Assembly (NCBI GenBank): GCA_943788445.1
Contig: CALSQH010000004.1
Span: 62,001-126,000, forward strand
DNA: 64,000 bases
Origin: an uncultured Pseudomonadales bacterium
Lineage (GTDB): Bacteria; Pseudomonadota; Gammaproteobacteria; Pseudomonadales; Porticoccaceae
Reading direction: 5' to 3'
Positions 1 to 9,126 of the stretch are shown in pieces. Within the stretch, counting starts at the first letter, position 1, and every line of letters begins with the position of its first letter. The translations under genes and the position numbers were made by a program. The notes under the pieces are model-generated. The model had not been told where the DNA came from. It was given only the letters and a program-made list of their open reading frames with translations, and did no database searches.

Positions 1-1
1 G

Positions 2-961
2 GCTAACAGTGCAGTATTTCTTGCGTTGATCAAAGGCGGTGACACAATTTTGGGTATGAGTCTGGCCGACGGTGGTCACCTGACTCACGGTGCCAAGCCT
101 AATTTCTCTGGCAAGCTCTACAACCCAATTCAGTACGGCTTAAACGCCGAGACTGGTCTGGTCGATTACGATCAGGTTGAAGCTCTGGCGATTGAACACA
201 AGCCGGCAATGATTATCGCTGGTTTCTCAGCTTACTCTGGCATTATGGACTGGGCCCGTTTCCGCGAAATCGCAGACAAAGTGGGCGCTTACTTAATGGT
301 CGATATGGCACACGTATCAGGTCTGGTTGCCGCTGGTGTTTATCCAAACCCGGTTCCCCATGCCCATGTTGTGACTTCAACCACGCACAAAACTCTGCGT
401 GGTCCCCGCGGTGGATTTATTATCACCAACGATGAAACAGTGGCTAAAAAATGTAACTCGGCAGTCTTCCCTGGTGGTCAGGGCGGCCCGTTGTGTCATG
501 TGATTGCAGCCAAGGCAATTGCCTTTAAAGAAGCGGCCAGCGATGAGTTTGTCAGTTACCAGAAGCAAGTAGTTGCCAATGCCAAGGCAATGGCGGCGAC
601 CTTTATCGAGCGCGGTATCAATATTGTTTCTAACGGCACTGAAAACCACCTGATGCTGGTTAGCTTGATTGGTAAAGAGTACACCGGTACTGATGCCGAT
701 CGCGCCATGGGTGAAGCCTTTATCACCGTTAATAAAAACGCCGTTCCGAATGATCCACGCTCACCATTTGTGACCTCCGGGTTGCGAGTAGGTACGCCGG
801 CGATCACCACGCGCGGTTTTGGTATTGATGAAACTGTTCAGCTGACTCACTGGATGTGCGATATTCTCGACAGTCTTGAGAATGGTACCTCCGAGCAAGT
901 TATTCCACAGATCAAAGCCAAAGTGCTTGAGATATGTGGGCGCTTCCCCGTTTATGGCTAG
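2..961 (+). CDS. glyA: Serine hydroxymethyltransferase, 5' truncated by window edge
   Basis: Frame open from base 2 ([30 protein letters not shown]); SHMT motifs including [12 protein letters not shown]. Confidence 0.97.
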   Translation, partial: ANSAVFLALIKGGDTILGMSLADGGHLTHGAKPNFSGKLYNPIQYGLNAETGLVDYDQVEALAIEHKPAMIIAGFSAYSGIMDWARFREIADKVGAYLMVDMAHVSGLVAAGVYPNPVPHAHVVTSTTHKTLRGPRGGFIITNDETVAKKCNSAVFPGGQGGPLCHVIAAKAIAFKEAASDEFVSYQKQVVANAKAMAATFIERGINIVSNGTENHLMLVSLIGKEYTGTDADRAMGEAFITVNKNAVPNDPRSPFVTSGLRVGTPAITTRGFGIDETVQLTHWMCDILDSLENGTSEQVIPQIKAKVLEICGRFPVYG

Positions 962-1003
962 TTTGTAGTTAGTTTATAGATAGTTTGCAACGTCGATAGA
1001 TAT

Positions 1004-1032
1004 AAAAGCCCTGTTCAATACAGGGCTTTTTT
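1004..1032 (+). terminator. Rho-independent terminator after glyA
   Basis: aaaagccctg-ttcaata-cagggctttttttt hairpin plus T-tract. Confidence 0.9.
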
Positions 1033-1171
1033 TTGCCACTGCCGCTATTTAAATTTATCGCTGTGTTGGTTGGCTCAGGGAAAAATATTCAGTCCCGCCA
1101 AGGAAGCCCAAATTGTCTTAAAAGACAGCATCTTGTGTTAGAATGCCGACCCATTTTTTCGATCTTTTGCT

Positions 1172-1645
1172 ATGTACTGTCCATTTTGTAATGCTGATGA
1201 CACCAAGGTTATCGATTCTCGTTTAGTCGCCGATGGCGGACAGGTGCGTCGTCGTCGCGAGTGCGTTGCCTGCAGCGAGCGTTTTACGACCTATGAAATG
1301 GCCGAACTGGTTATGCCGCGGGTGATTAAAACCGATGGCAGTCGAGAAGTTTTTGATGAAGAAAAGCTCCGCGCCGGCCTTCAGCGAGCGCTGGAAAAGC
1401 GCCCGGTCTCTATCGAGCAGATCGAAGTTGCACTAACCCAAATTAAACATTTTCTTCAGGTGACCGGCGAGAGAGAAATCCCGTCGCGAATTATCGGCGA
1501 AGAAGTAATGGCCAAATTGCGTGAACTCGACGAAGTAGCCTATGTGCGTTTTGCCTCGGTGTATCGTAGTTTCCAAGACCTGAGTGAATTTCAAGACGAA
1601 CTAAACCGCTTAAATGCTTTAAAACCGACTGCGGAAAGCGAGTAA
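1172..1645 (+). CDS. nrdR: Transcriptional repressor NrdR
   Basis: [23 protein letters not shown] zinc ribbon plus ATP-cone. Confidence 0.97.
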   Translation: MYCPFCNADDTKVIDSRLVADGGQVRRRRECVACSERFTTYEMAELVMPRVIKTDGSREVFDEEKLRAGLQRALEKRPVSIEQIEVALTQIKHFLQVTGEREIPSRIIGEEVMAKLRELDEVAYVRFASVYRSFQDLSEFQDELNRLNALKPTAESE

Positions 1646-2766
1646 TGAGTTTTTCAACCACTGATCGCGAGATGATGTCGCGAGCACTGCAGTTGGCGGC
1701 CAAAGGCCGTTATACCAGCAGCCCAAATCCCGCCGTCGGATGCGTTATTGTTGCTGATGGTGCGATTATTGGCGAGGGGTACACTCGCCCAGTAGGGGGT
1801 AATCATGCAGAAATCGAAGCTTTGCAGGGCGCTGAGAGCACCAAAGGCAGCACTGCTTATGTGACCCTTGAGCCATGCAGCCACCAGGGTAAAACCGGCC
1901 CCTGCGCCACTGCGCTAATTGATGCAGGCATCTCTCGTGTAGTGATCGCCTGTGATGATCCCAATCCTCAGGTTGCCGGTGCGGGCATAAAATTATTGCA
2001 AGACGCAGGTATAGAAGTCGCCTGCGGCCTAATGGAAGATCAAGCCAGAGATTTGAATAAAGGCTTTATTAAACGCCACGAACAGGGCACGCCCTGGGTG
2101 TTGGTAAAAATGGCCGCCAGTCTCGATGGTCGAACCGCAATGGCCAGCGGTCAGAGCCAGTGGATTACCACACCGGCAGCGCGCAAAGATGTGCAGCGAC
2201 TGCGCGCGGCAAGTTGTGCGATTATTACCGGAATCGGTACGCAATTAATGGACGATCCGTCTCTTACTGTGCGTATTACCAATCAAGATGTGGGGGTGGA
2301 AGACAGCCTCCGTCAGCCATTGCGTGTTGTTGTTGATAGCAAGTTACAAATGAGTCCTGAGGCGCGCATGTTTGCGCAGCCAGGCGATACGTTGGTGGCG
2401 ACGATAGATGGCAGCGAGCAGCGCGAAAAAGCCGAAGCGTTAAAAGCCGCTGGTGCTGATGTGGTATTTTTACCTGAGCTAGATGGGCATGTTGATTTAC
2501 ATGCGCTGTTGGTCGAGTTGGCGCGCCGTGAATGTAATAGCGTGATGGTCGAAGCCGGTGCTGGTTTGGCTGGTGCTTTTGTTGCCGAAGGCCTGCTCGA
2601 TGAGCTGGTCTGTTATTGGGCACCGAAGTTATTTGGCAGTGATGCACGGCCGATGTTTGGTTTGCCGATTAGAACGATTGATGCGCATTTAGCGCTGTCA
2701 GTTCAGGATATTCGTCAGATTGGTGAGGATATTAGAGTGACTCTGTATCCGGACAAAGATTATTGA
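1645..2766 (+). CDS. ribD: Bifunctional diaminohydroxyphosphoribosylaminopyrimidine deaminase / 5-amino-6-(5-phosphoribosylamino)uracil reductase
   Basis: HAEIEAL and CSHQGKTGPC deaminase motifs; reductase domain; overlaps nrdR stop (TAATGA). Confidence 0.96.
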   Translation: MSFSTTDREMMSRALQLAAKGRYTSSPNPAVGCVIVADGAIIGEGYTRPVGGNHAEIEALQGAESTKGSTAYVTLEPCSHQGKTGPCATALIDAGISRVVIACDDPNPQVAGAGIKLLQDAGIEVACGLMEDQARDLNKGFIKRHEQGTPWVLVKMAASLDGRTAMASGQSQWITTPAARKDVQRLRAASCAIITGIGTQLMDDPSLTVRITNQDVGVEDSLRQPLRVVVDSKLQMSPEARMFAQPGDTLVATIDGSEQREKAEALKAAGADVVFLPELDGHVDLHALLVELARRECNSVMVEAGAGLAGAFVAEGLLDELVCYWAPKLFGSDARPMFGLPIRTIDAHLALSVQDIRQIGEDIRVTLYPDKDY

Positions 2767-2784
2767 AAACTCTTTTGTCGGCAC

Positions 2785-2912
2785 CATTGTCATCCTCGGC
2801 GAAGCCGAAGGATCTCAATTAGGTAACGGTAAAATAGAATAAGTTTTGAAAACCCTGCTGTCATCCTGAGCGAAGGCGAAGGATCTCCATCAGGTTGCTG
2901 TGAAATAGAATA
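2785..2912. repeat. Two diverged direct copies of a GTCATCCT(C/G)(G/A)GCGAAG..GAAGGATCTC...AATAGAATAAG intergenic repeat
   Basis: gtcatcctcggcgaagccgaaggatctcaattaggtaacggtaaaatagaataag versus gtcatcctgagcgaaggcgaaggatctccatcaggttgctgtgaaatagaataag. Confidence 0.8.
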
Positions 2913-2941
2913 AGTATTGAGTATAGGGTGTTGCGCGGATC

Positions 2942-3045
2942 AAGAGCAGGGATAGGTTCTCTGCGACACGCCGTGAATACGTCCCTGTAGGCTCAGCGGC
3001 AGCATCCATGCTGCCGATGGTCACAGAGAACCTATCCCTGCTCTT
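2942..3045. repeat. Long hairpin repeat element with 22-bp perfect inverted arms and nested palindrome
   Basis: aagagcagggataggttctctg (2942-2963) and its exact reverse complement (3024-3045); nested ggcagcat-cc-atgctgcc (2998-3015). Confidence 0.9.
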
Positions 3046-3088
3046 AACTGATAGAACGAGCGATGATTTGGTTTTTTTAATTGTCGTT

Positions 3089-3130
3089 TTGACAGTGACT
3101 TTTTGGCAGTGACTTCTTGGTAGAGGCTTT
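3089..3130. repeat. 14-bp degenerate tandem repeat, 3 copies
   Basis: TTGACAGTGACTTT / TTGGCAGTGACTTC / TTGGTAGAGGCTTT. Confidence 0.75.
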
Positions 3131-3242
3131 GCTAGCGTGTCACCGGTGTATTATCCGGTCTCTCGCGATGACCACCGGACAATAGACGCGGTACTGTTGA
3201 AAGGCAGTTTAATAAATAATTTAAGTAACAGGTTATAAGGTT

Positions 3243-3857
3243 ATGTTTACAGGAATCATTAGTGCCATTGGCGATATCGCCAACCTCGAACAGCGTGGCG
3301 GCGACGTGCGCCTGACCATTCGTACTGGAAATCTCGGACTCTCCGATGTGCAGCTCGGCGATAGCATCGCCTGTAACGGAGCCTGCCTGACGGCTGTAGA
3401 ACTTACCGGTGAAGGTTTTATCGCCGACGTATCGGTTGAAACTCTCAATCTGACAACCATTGGCAACTGGAAAACCGATAGTCGTATCAATCTTGAAAAG
3501 GCCATGCAAGCCAGCGATCGTTTTGGTGGACATATTGTTTCCGGTCACGTGGATGGTATCGGCGAAGTTGTCTCGCTGCACGAAGATGCTCGCTCATGGC
3601 GCTTTCGGCTTCGAGCACCACAGGAATTGGCAAAATACATTGCCCACAAAGGCTCAATCACCGTTGATGGCACCAGCCTGACGGTGAACGTTGTCGACGG
3701 CGCTGAGTTTGAATTGAATATTGTTCCCCACACCATGACCCACACGGTGATGGGTGATTATCAGGTGGGAACAAAAGTAAATCTTGAAGTCGATCTGGTG
3801 GCTCGTTACCTTGAGCGGTTACTGCTCGGTGACAAGGCGGCCGAGAGCAAAAGTTAA
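3243..3857 (+). CDS. ribE: Riboflavin synthase alpha subunit
   Basis: MFTGIISAIGDI start, duplicated lumazine-binding domains (GDSIACNGACLT, GSITVDGTSLTV). Confidence 0.96.
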   Translation: MFTGIISAIGDIANLEQRGGDVRLTIRTGNLGLSDVQLGDSIACNGACLTAVELTGEGFIADVSVETLNLTTIGNWKTDSRINLEKAMQASDRFGGHIVSGHVDGIGEVVSLHEDARSWRFRLRAPQELAKYIAHKGSITVDGTSLTVNVVDGAEFELNIVPHTMTHTVMGDYQVGTKVNLEVDLVARYLERLLLGDKAAESKS

Positions 3858-3917
3858 TTGCGCACAATTTATAGCGCTAAGATTAATAACGTACAACCAG
3901 TGATTGGAAGGGACTAA

Positions 3918-5036
3918 ATGGTACTCAATACAATAGAAGAGCTGATAGAAGATATCCGTCAGGGCAAGATGGTTATTTTGATGGATGATGAGGATCGCGA
4001 GAACGAAGGTGATCTGGTGATGGCCGCGCCGATGGTTCGCGCTGAGGATATTAATTTTATGGCCACCAATGCCAGAGGATTGATCTGCCTAACACTGCAT
4101 GAGGATCGTTGCAAACAGTTGGATTTAGCCATGATGGTGAATGCCGACAGCAATAATTCAAGCCACAGCACGCCGTTTACTCTGTCTATTGAAGCCGCCG
4201 AAGGAGTCACTACCGGAATCTCAGCTGCTGACCGTGCACGCACCGTTCAGGCCGCCGTTGCCAGCAGCGCGCGTCCTAGCGACATAGTTCAGCCGGGTCA
4301 TATCTTTCCGCTTAAAGCCCAGCCTGGCGGCGTACTCAGTCGTGCCGGTCACACCGAAGCTGGTTGTGATTTGGCAAAAATGGCCGGTTTTGAACCCGCT
4401 GCCGTAATCGTGGAAATTATGAATGACGACGGCACGATGGCGCGCCGCGATGATCTGGAAATCTTTGCTGAAAAGCACGAAATTAAAATTGGCACCATTG
4501 CCGATTTAATTCACCACCGCCTAGTGACGGAAAAGACTGCTCAGTGCGTTAACGAGCGCCAGGTCAATACCAGCTTTGGTGAATTTACCTTAAAAACCTA
4601 CTTTGACAGCATCCTTAAAGAAAAGCATTTTGCCTTGGTTAAGGGCGATGTTAATGGCGGTGAACCACCGCTAGTGCGCGTGCACACCAATCGTTCAGCT
4701 CGCGACCTACTGGCCATCGAAGATTCCAGTGACTATAAAAGCTGGTCATTCCATAAAGCTCTAGAGCGGGTAGCCGCTGAAGGTCGCGGTGTTGTTGTAC
4801 TGCTTTACTATCCTGAGTCCTCTGAGGATATAGATCGCAGTATCGAACAGATAATCAATCCCGGGCAGAGCCGCACTCAGCTTGCCAGTGATGTGGTCTA
4901 TCAACAGGTTGGCACCGGATCTCAGATTCTTAGAGACCTTGGCGTGCACCAGATGCGTCTAATGAGCGCACCGTTTAAATTTACCGGCATCTCCGGCTTC
5001 GATCTCGAAGTTGTAGAACACGTCGACTGCGAATAA
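3918..5036 (+). CDS. ribBA: 3,4-dihydroxy-2-butanone 4-phosphate synthase fused to a degenerate GTP cyclohydrolase II-like domain (RibBX type)
   Basis: N-terminal DDEDRENEGDLVMAA and GHTEAGCDLAKMAG RibB motifs; C-terminal RibA-like region lacks the [11 protein letters not shown] zinc-binding Cys motif. Confidence 0.93.
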   Translation: MVLNTIEELIEDIRQGKMVILMDDEDRENEGDLVMAAPMVRAEDINFMATNARGLICLTLHEDRCKQLDLAMMVNADSNNSSHSTPFTLSIEAAEGVTTGISAADRARTVQAAVASSARPSDIVQPGHIFPLKAQPGGVLSRAGHTEAGCDLAKMAGFEPAAVIVEIMNDDGTMARRDDLEIFAEKHEIKIGTIADLIHHRLVTEKTAQCVNERQVNTSFGEFTLKTYFDSILKEKHFALVKGDVNGGEPPLVRVHTNRSARDLLAIEDSSDYKSWSFHKALERVAAEGRGVVVLLYYPESSEDIDRSIEQIINPGQSRTQLASDVVYQQVGTGSQILRDLGVHQMRLMSAPFKFTGISGFDLEVVEHVDCE

Positions 5037-5050
5037 TAGAGGAATAAGTC

Positions 5051-5533
5051 ATGGGCGAATATAGACCTGAAGAGGGCAGTTTTAACATGGGAAAAGTGCG
5101 TATTGCAGTAATCGCAGCGCGTTGGAATGCCGAAATCACCGACGGTTTGGTGGCGGGTGCCGTTCGTGCATTTGCCCGACATGGCATAGACGGTGAAGCG
5201 CTTGAAGTGTTTCGCGTCCCCGGTGCGTTTGAGCTGCCATTGGCTAGCCAGCGTGCAGCGCGCAGTGGTCGGTTCGACGCTGTTGTGGCACTCGGTTGTG
5301 TGATTCGCGGTGATACCCCGCACTTTGACTACGTATGTTCAGAGACCACTCGCGGTATTGGGGAAGTATCCCTGAATGAAAACCTGCCGGTAGCCTTTGG
5401 TCTATTGACCACCGACAACTTGCAACAGTCGCTAGATCGTTCTGGCGATAACAATGAAAATAAAGGCGAAGAAGCGGCCTTGACGATTATTGAACTACTC
5501 ACTGTTTTTAAACAAATCCAAGGCTCCGAATAA
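5051..5533 (+). CDS. ribH: 6,7-dimethyl-8-ribityllumazine synthase
   Basis: RIAVIAARWNAEITDGLVAGA, VPGAFELPLA, GCVIRGDTPHFDYV. Confidence 0.96.
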   Translation: MGEYRPEEGSFNMGKVRIAVIAARWNAEITDGLVAGAVRAFARHGIDGEALEVFRVPGAFELPLASQRAARSGRFDAVVALGCVIRGDTPHFDYVCSETTRGIGEVSLNENLPVAFGLLTTDNLQQSLDRSGDNNENKGEEAALTIIELLTVFKQIQGSE

Positions 5534-5974
5534 ATGTCAAAACCAAAAATGCGCCAAAAAGCGCGCAGACTTCTCGCACAAGCCCTTTACTCGTGGGATG
5601 TTGGCGGCACCGATCTTGTGAGTATCGAAGCTGAATTTCACACCGACAATAATATGGCCACAGTCGATACCGAATTATTCCATGAGGTGCTCTATGGTGT
5701 GCCTAAAAATCTTAGTGAAGTTGATGCCGCCTATCAACCGCATCTAGACCGCAATCAAGACCAGCTCGACCCCGTTTCCCGCGCCATCTTGCGGCTATCT
5801 ACCTACGAAATGCTATACCGTATCGATGTACCCTATAAAGTCGTAATTAACGAAGGCGTCAATCTGGCCAAAACATTTGGACCCACCGATGCGTTTAAAT
5901 ATATCAACGGCATACTCGATCGCGTGGCCATTGAAAAACGCGCCATTGAAGTCGCTGCCAACAAGCGCCGTTGA
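5534..5974 (+). CDS. nusB: Transcription antitermination factor NusB
   Basis: RQKARRLLAQALYSWDV and ILRLSTYEMLYRIDVPYKVVINEGVNLAKTFG. Confidence 0.96.
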   Translation: MSKPKMRQKARRLLAQALYSWDVGGTDLVSIEAEFHTDNNMATVDTELFHEVLYGVPKNLSEVDAAYQPHLDRNQDQLDPVSRAILRLSTYEMLYRIDVPYKVVINEGVNLAKTFGPTDAFKYINGILDRVAIEKRAIEVAANKRR

Positions 5975-6025
5975 TTAGCGCCTTTAATTAGATAGCCTCG
6001 ATAAAGAGGTTTCTACAGTTAAAAA

Positions 6026-7039
6026 GTGAGAGAGGACACCACCCTGTCTGATCAAAAGCATCATCAGCCCAGCGAATTTGAATTAATCGCAACCTACTTC
6101 AAAGACCTGACCGGTCAAGCTGGAGTGGCGCTGGGTATCGGTGATGATGGCGCCGTTATCAACAGCAGCCAAAATCATCAATTAATCGTCGCCACTGATA
6201 CCTTAGTCGAAGGGGTGCATTTCCCCGTCAGCGCCAGCGCTGGGCAAATCGCCACAAGGGCACTCTGCGTCAACCTCAGCGATATGGCTGCCATGGGTGC
6301 TCAGCCTCGATGGTTTACTCTGGCCTTAACCCTGCCCGAGGAAAAAGCCAACAGCACATGGATGGCCGATTTCAGCGCCGGGCTTGCCGACATTGCCAAC
6401 CGATACAATATTGCCCTAGTCGGTGGTGACACTACCAGCGGTCCCCTCACCGTATCAATAACCCTGCTCGGAGAAGCGCCCCCAGAACAGAGCTTAAAAC
6501 GCAGCGGTGCAACTGTAGCTGATAGCATCTTTGTGACAGGCTATTTGGCAGATGGCGCAGCAGGTCTAAAATCAGCATCCATTAAAAATAATATATACAG
6601 CAACAGTGATCGCTTACTTCAAAGATTTTATAAGCCCCAGCCACAGATTGAAACGGGCCTAAAATTACGTGGATTAGCCACAGCATGCATCGATATATCC
6701 GATGGCTTGGTCGCTGATTTAGGGCATATTTGTAAGTCCAGTTCGGTTACAGCAACCATTTACACCGCGCAGTTGCCCATAGCCGCAGATGTTCGTCAGT
6801 TGGCGCCAGAGGACTGTATTGATTGGGCACTTTTTGGCGGCGATGAATATCAGCTCTGTTTTACCGTAGGCGCCGATAAACTCGCCATTATTGAGCAGTG
6901 GATAAGTAGCGGCGAATTGTTCGCCAGTAAAATTGGTACTATCGGTGCAGCAAGGGATTCAGATAGTTTGGTCACTATTCTTGACCCTGACAACAACCCA
7001 CTATCCGCCAATAAAAAGGGGTACGATCACTTTGGTTAA
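6026..7039 (+). CDS. thiL: Thiamine-monophosphate kinase (GTG start)
   Basis: GIGDDGAVI, TDTLVEGVHF, DISDGLVADLGHI, FGGDEYQL. Confidence 0.94.
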   Translation: MREDTTLSDQKHHQPSEFELIATYFKDLTGQAGVALGIGDDGAVINSSQNHQLIVATDTLVEGVHFPVSASAGQIATRALCVNLSDMAAMGAQPRWFTLALTLPEEKANSTWMADFSAGLADIANRYNIALVGGDTTSGPLTVSITLLGEAPPEQSLKRSGATVADSIFVTGYLADGAAGLKSASIKNNIYSNSDRLLQRFYKPQPQIETGLKLRGLATACIDISDGLVADLGHICKSSSVTATIYTAQLPIAADVRQLAPEDCIDWALFGGDEYQLCFTVGADKLAIIEQWISSGELFASKIGTIGAARDSDSLVTILDPDNNPLSANKKGYDHFG

Positions 7040-7538
7040 TAACAAGGCTAACAACATAGCTAACCCAACCTTTAAACAGTTACTGCAATCGCCAACCCTG
7101 TTGTTGGCCTTTGGTTTTGGCAGCGGTCTTTCATCAAAAGCACCGGGCACAATGGGCACATTGGCGGCAATCCCGCTCTGGTGGCTACTCGCCCAACTGC
7201 CGCTAGCAAGTTATTTAATCGTGGTTTTAATCAGCGCTGTTGTCGGCATTTATATCTGTGGGCATGCCGCAAAAACCATGGGCGTGCATGATCACGGCGG
7301 CATTGTCTGGGATGAGTTTGTTGGTTTTTGGATCGCCATGGCCGCGCTACCCGTATCCTGGACATCCCTGTTACTAGGCTTTGCGCTTTTTCGGCTTTTC
7401 GATATATTAAAACCCTGGCCAATAAGCTGGCTGGACAAAAAAGTCTCGGGTGGTTTTGGCATTATGATCGACGATGTGATCGCCGGGTTAGCAGCCGCGG
7501 CCGTTATCGCATTATTAGGTGCAGCAGGACTAATATAA
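7032..7538 (+). CDS. pgpA: Phosphatidylglycerophosphatase A; probable TTG start overlapping thiL
   Basis: FGFGSGLSSKAPGTMGTLAAIPL, HDHGGIVWDEFVG, GGFGIMIDDVIAG. The ORF track start at 6933 lies deep inside thiL. Confidence 0.9.
   Translation: MVNNKANNIANPTFKQLLQSPTLLLAFGFGSGLSSKAPGTMGTLAAIPLWWLLAQLPLASYLIVVLISAVVGIYICGHAAKTMGVHDHGGIVWDEFVGFWIAMAALPVSWTSLLLGFALFRLFDILKPWPISWLDKKVSGGFGIMIDDVIAGLAAAAVIALLGAAGLI
7035..7070. repeat. 12-bp degenerate tandem repeat, 3 copies, at pgpA 5' end
   Basis: GTTAATAACAAG / GCTAACAACATA / GCTAACCCAACC. Confidence 0.65.
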
Positions 7539-7618
7539 ACCCTTTACTGGTCTGGTGTTGAAGCTACAATACGCGACCGATTAATACATTTGATTAATAA
7601 TAAGTTGGAGTCAGTCTG

Positions 7619-8212
7619 GTGCTTCGTTTTATTGAATCCTCAAAGTTACCCACCCGTTGGGGAACCTTCGATATTCACGGCTTTGAAGATCCGTTTAAAG
7701 GTAAAGAGCATATCGCCATCACCATAGGTGACTGTGGCAGCGACGAACCCCTATTAATCCGCATCCACTCAGAATGTTTAACCGGCGATGCCCTCGGTAG
7801 TCTGCGCTGCGACTGCGGTGAACAGTTGCAAGAAGCCATGAAACGAATTTCTGAACAGGGTCGTGGCGCAATTTTATATCTGCGCCAAGAAGGTCGCGGT
7901 ATAGGGCTGGTAAATAAAATTCGTGCCTATAACCTTCAAGACCAAGGTGCCGACACCGTCGAAGCCAATGAGCAATTAGGTTTTGGTGCCGATATGCGTG
8001 ACTATTCAATCTGCGCGCCGATGCTTGAGCATCTCGGTGCCAAGCAGGTTAAGCTGATGACCAATAATCCGCGCAAGGTCGCTGCCTTGAAAGAGCTGGG
8101 CATAGATGTCGTTGACCGTGTGCCTATCCAGGCGGACAGTAATCCCCACAATGTTCAATACCTATCCACCAAAGCTGGCAAGCTCGGTCACCTGTTTAAG
8201 GAAGAGAAATGA
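7619..8212 (+). CDS. ribA: GTP cyclohydrolase II (stand-alone)
   Basis: [50 protein letters not shown] start. Confidence 0.97.
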   Translation: MLRFIESSKLPTRWGTFDIHGFEDPFKGKEHIAITIGDCGSDEPLLIRIHSECLTGDALGSLRCDCGEQLQEAMKRISEQGRGAILYLRQEGRGIGLVNKIRAYNLQDQGADTVEANEQLGFGADMRDYSICAPMLEHLGAKQVKLMTNNPRKVAALKELGIDVVDRVPIQADSNPHNVQYLSTKAGKLGHLFKEEK

Positions 8213-8979
8213 GTCTGGCTAAACGTATTATTCCCTGTCTCGATGTCGATAAAGGCCGTGTGGTTAAGGGCGTTCAGTTTGTTGATATTCGCGATGCCGG
8301 TGATCCGGTAGAAGTTGCCCGCCGCTACAACGAGCAGGGCGCCGATGAAATTACCTTCCTTGATATTACCGCCAGCCATGAGGCCCGTGACACCACCTTA
8401 CACACCGTTGAGCGCATGGCCGGAGAAGTGTTTATTCCGCTCACAGTAGGTGGAGGGGTAAGAGAACTGCAAGATATTCGCAACCTACTAAACGCCGGTG
8501 CCGACAAAGTCGCCATCAACTCAGCCGCCATTCACAATCCAGAATTTGTTCGCGAAGCCGCCCAGCGTTTTGGCTCGCAATGCATAGTCGTCGCCATCGA
8601 CGCCAAGCAAGTCCAGCAGGGCGACCAACCAAAGTGGGAGATATTTACCCACGGTGGCCGCAAACCCACCGGCATTGACGCCATCCAATGGGCAGAGAAA
8701 ATGACCGCCTATGGCGCCGGTGAAATACTACTCACCAGCATGGATCGCGACGGCACCAAAAATGGATTCGATCTCGATCTCACCTCAACTATCAGCGATG
8801 CCGTAACCGTTCCCGTGATCGCCTCCGGTGGTGTAGGTAACCTTCAGCACCTAGTTGATGGAATTGTTAAAGGCAAAGCTGATGCGGTTTTAGCGGCGAG
8901 TATTTTTCACTTTGGTGAGCATACAGTGCCAGAAGCCAAACAGTATATGGCAGAGCGCGGAGTTTCAGTCCGGCTGTAA
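8209..8979 (+). CDS. hisF: Imidazole glycerol phosphate synthase subunit HisF
   Basis: [51 protein letters not shown]. Confidence 0.97.
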   Translation: MSLAKRIIPCLDVDKGRVVKGVQFVDIRDAGDPVEVARRYNEQGADEITFLDITASHEARDTTLHTVERMAGEVFIPLTVGGGVRELQDIRNLLNAGADKVAINSAAIHNPEFVREAAQRFGSQCIVVAIDAKQVQQGDQPKWEIFTHGGRKPTGIDAIQWAEKMTAYGAGEILLTSMDRDGTKNGFDLDLTSTISDAVTVPVIASGGVGNLQHLVDGIVKGKADAVLAASIFHFGEHTVPEAKQYMAERGVSVRL

Positions 8980-8987
8980 ACACTGTT

Positions 8988-9125
8988 GTCATGCCAACAT
9001 CTCTCTCTCGTCATGCCGGCGTAGGCCGGCATCTGTTATCTTCGCTAGAGCTTGGGTTTACACTGCAATAGGTACCGGCCTTCGCCGGCATGACATTCAT
9101 TTGTCGGTATGACGAGGGATCTCCA
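8988..9125. repeat. Intergenic hairpin repeats (TCATGCCGGC-gtag-GCCGGCAT and inverted copy)
   Basis: atgccggc/gccggcat stem at 9013-9032; taccggcc-ttc-gccggcatgac at 9073-9094; cggtatgacgagggatctcc tail. Confidence 0.75.
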
Positions 9126-9126
9126 A

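Noticed and set aside
377-810. Antisense ORFs within glyA (and similar antisense ORFs in many genes)
   Set aside because: They lie inside strongly conserved coding sequence on the opposite strand and their translations show no recognisable domain; expected by-products of codon bias.
2767-3242. FMN riboswitch upstream of ribE
   Set aside because: I looked for the RFN consensus (AGGGCGGGGTGAAATTCCCCACCGGCGGT-like) and found none; the long hairpin is a different sequence.
3132-3581. 149-aa minus-strand ORF over the ribE start
   Set aside because: Mostly antisense to riboflavin synthase; no family features.
6933-7031. Extended N-terminus of pgpA given in the ORF track
   Set aside because: Would overlap thiL by over 100 bp and lacks PgpA similarity; a TTG at 7032 is a better start.
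8988-9125. Possible CRISPR-like array (repeated GCCGGC hairpins)
   Set aside because: Copies are inverted and irregularly spaced, with no uniform spacers and no cas genes nearby; fits an intergenic hairpin repeat family.
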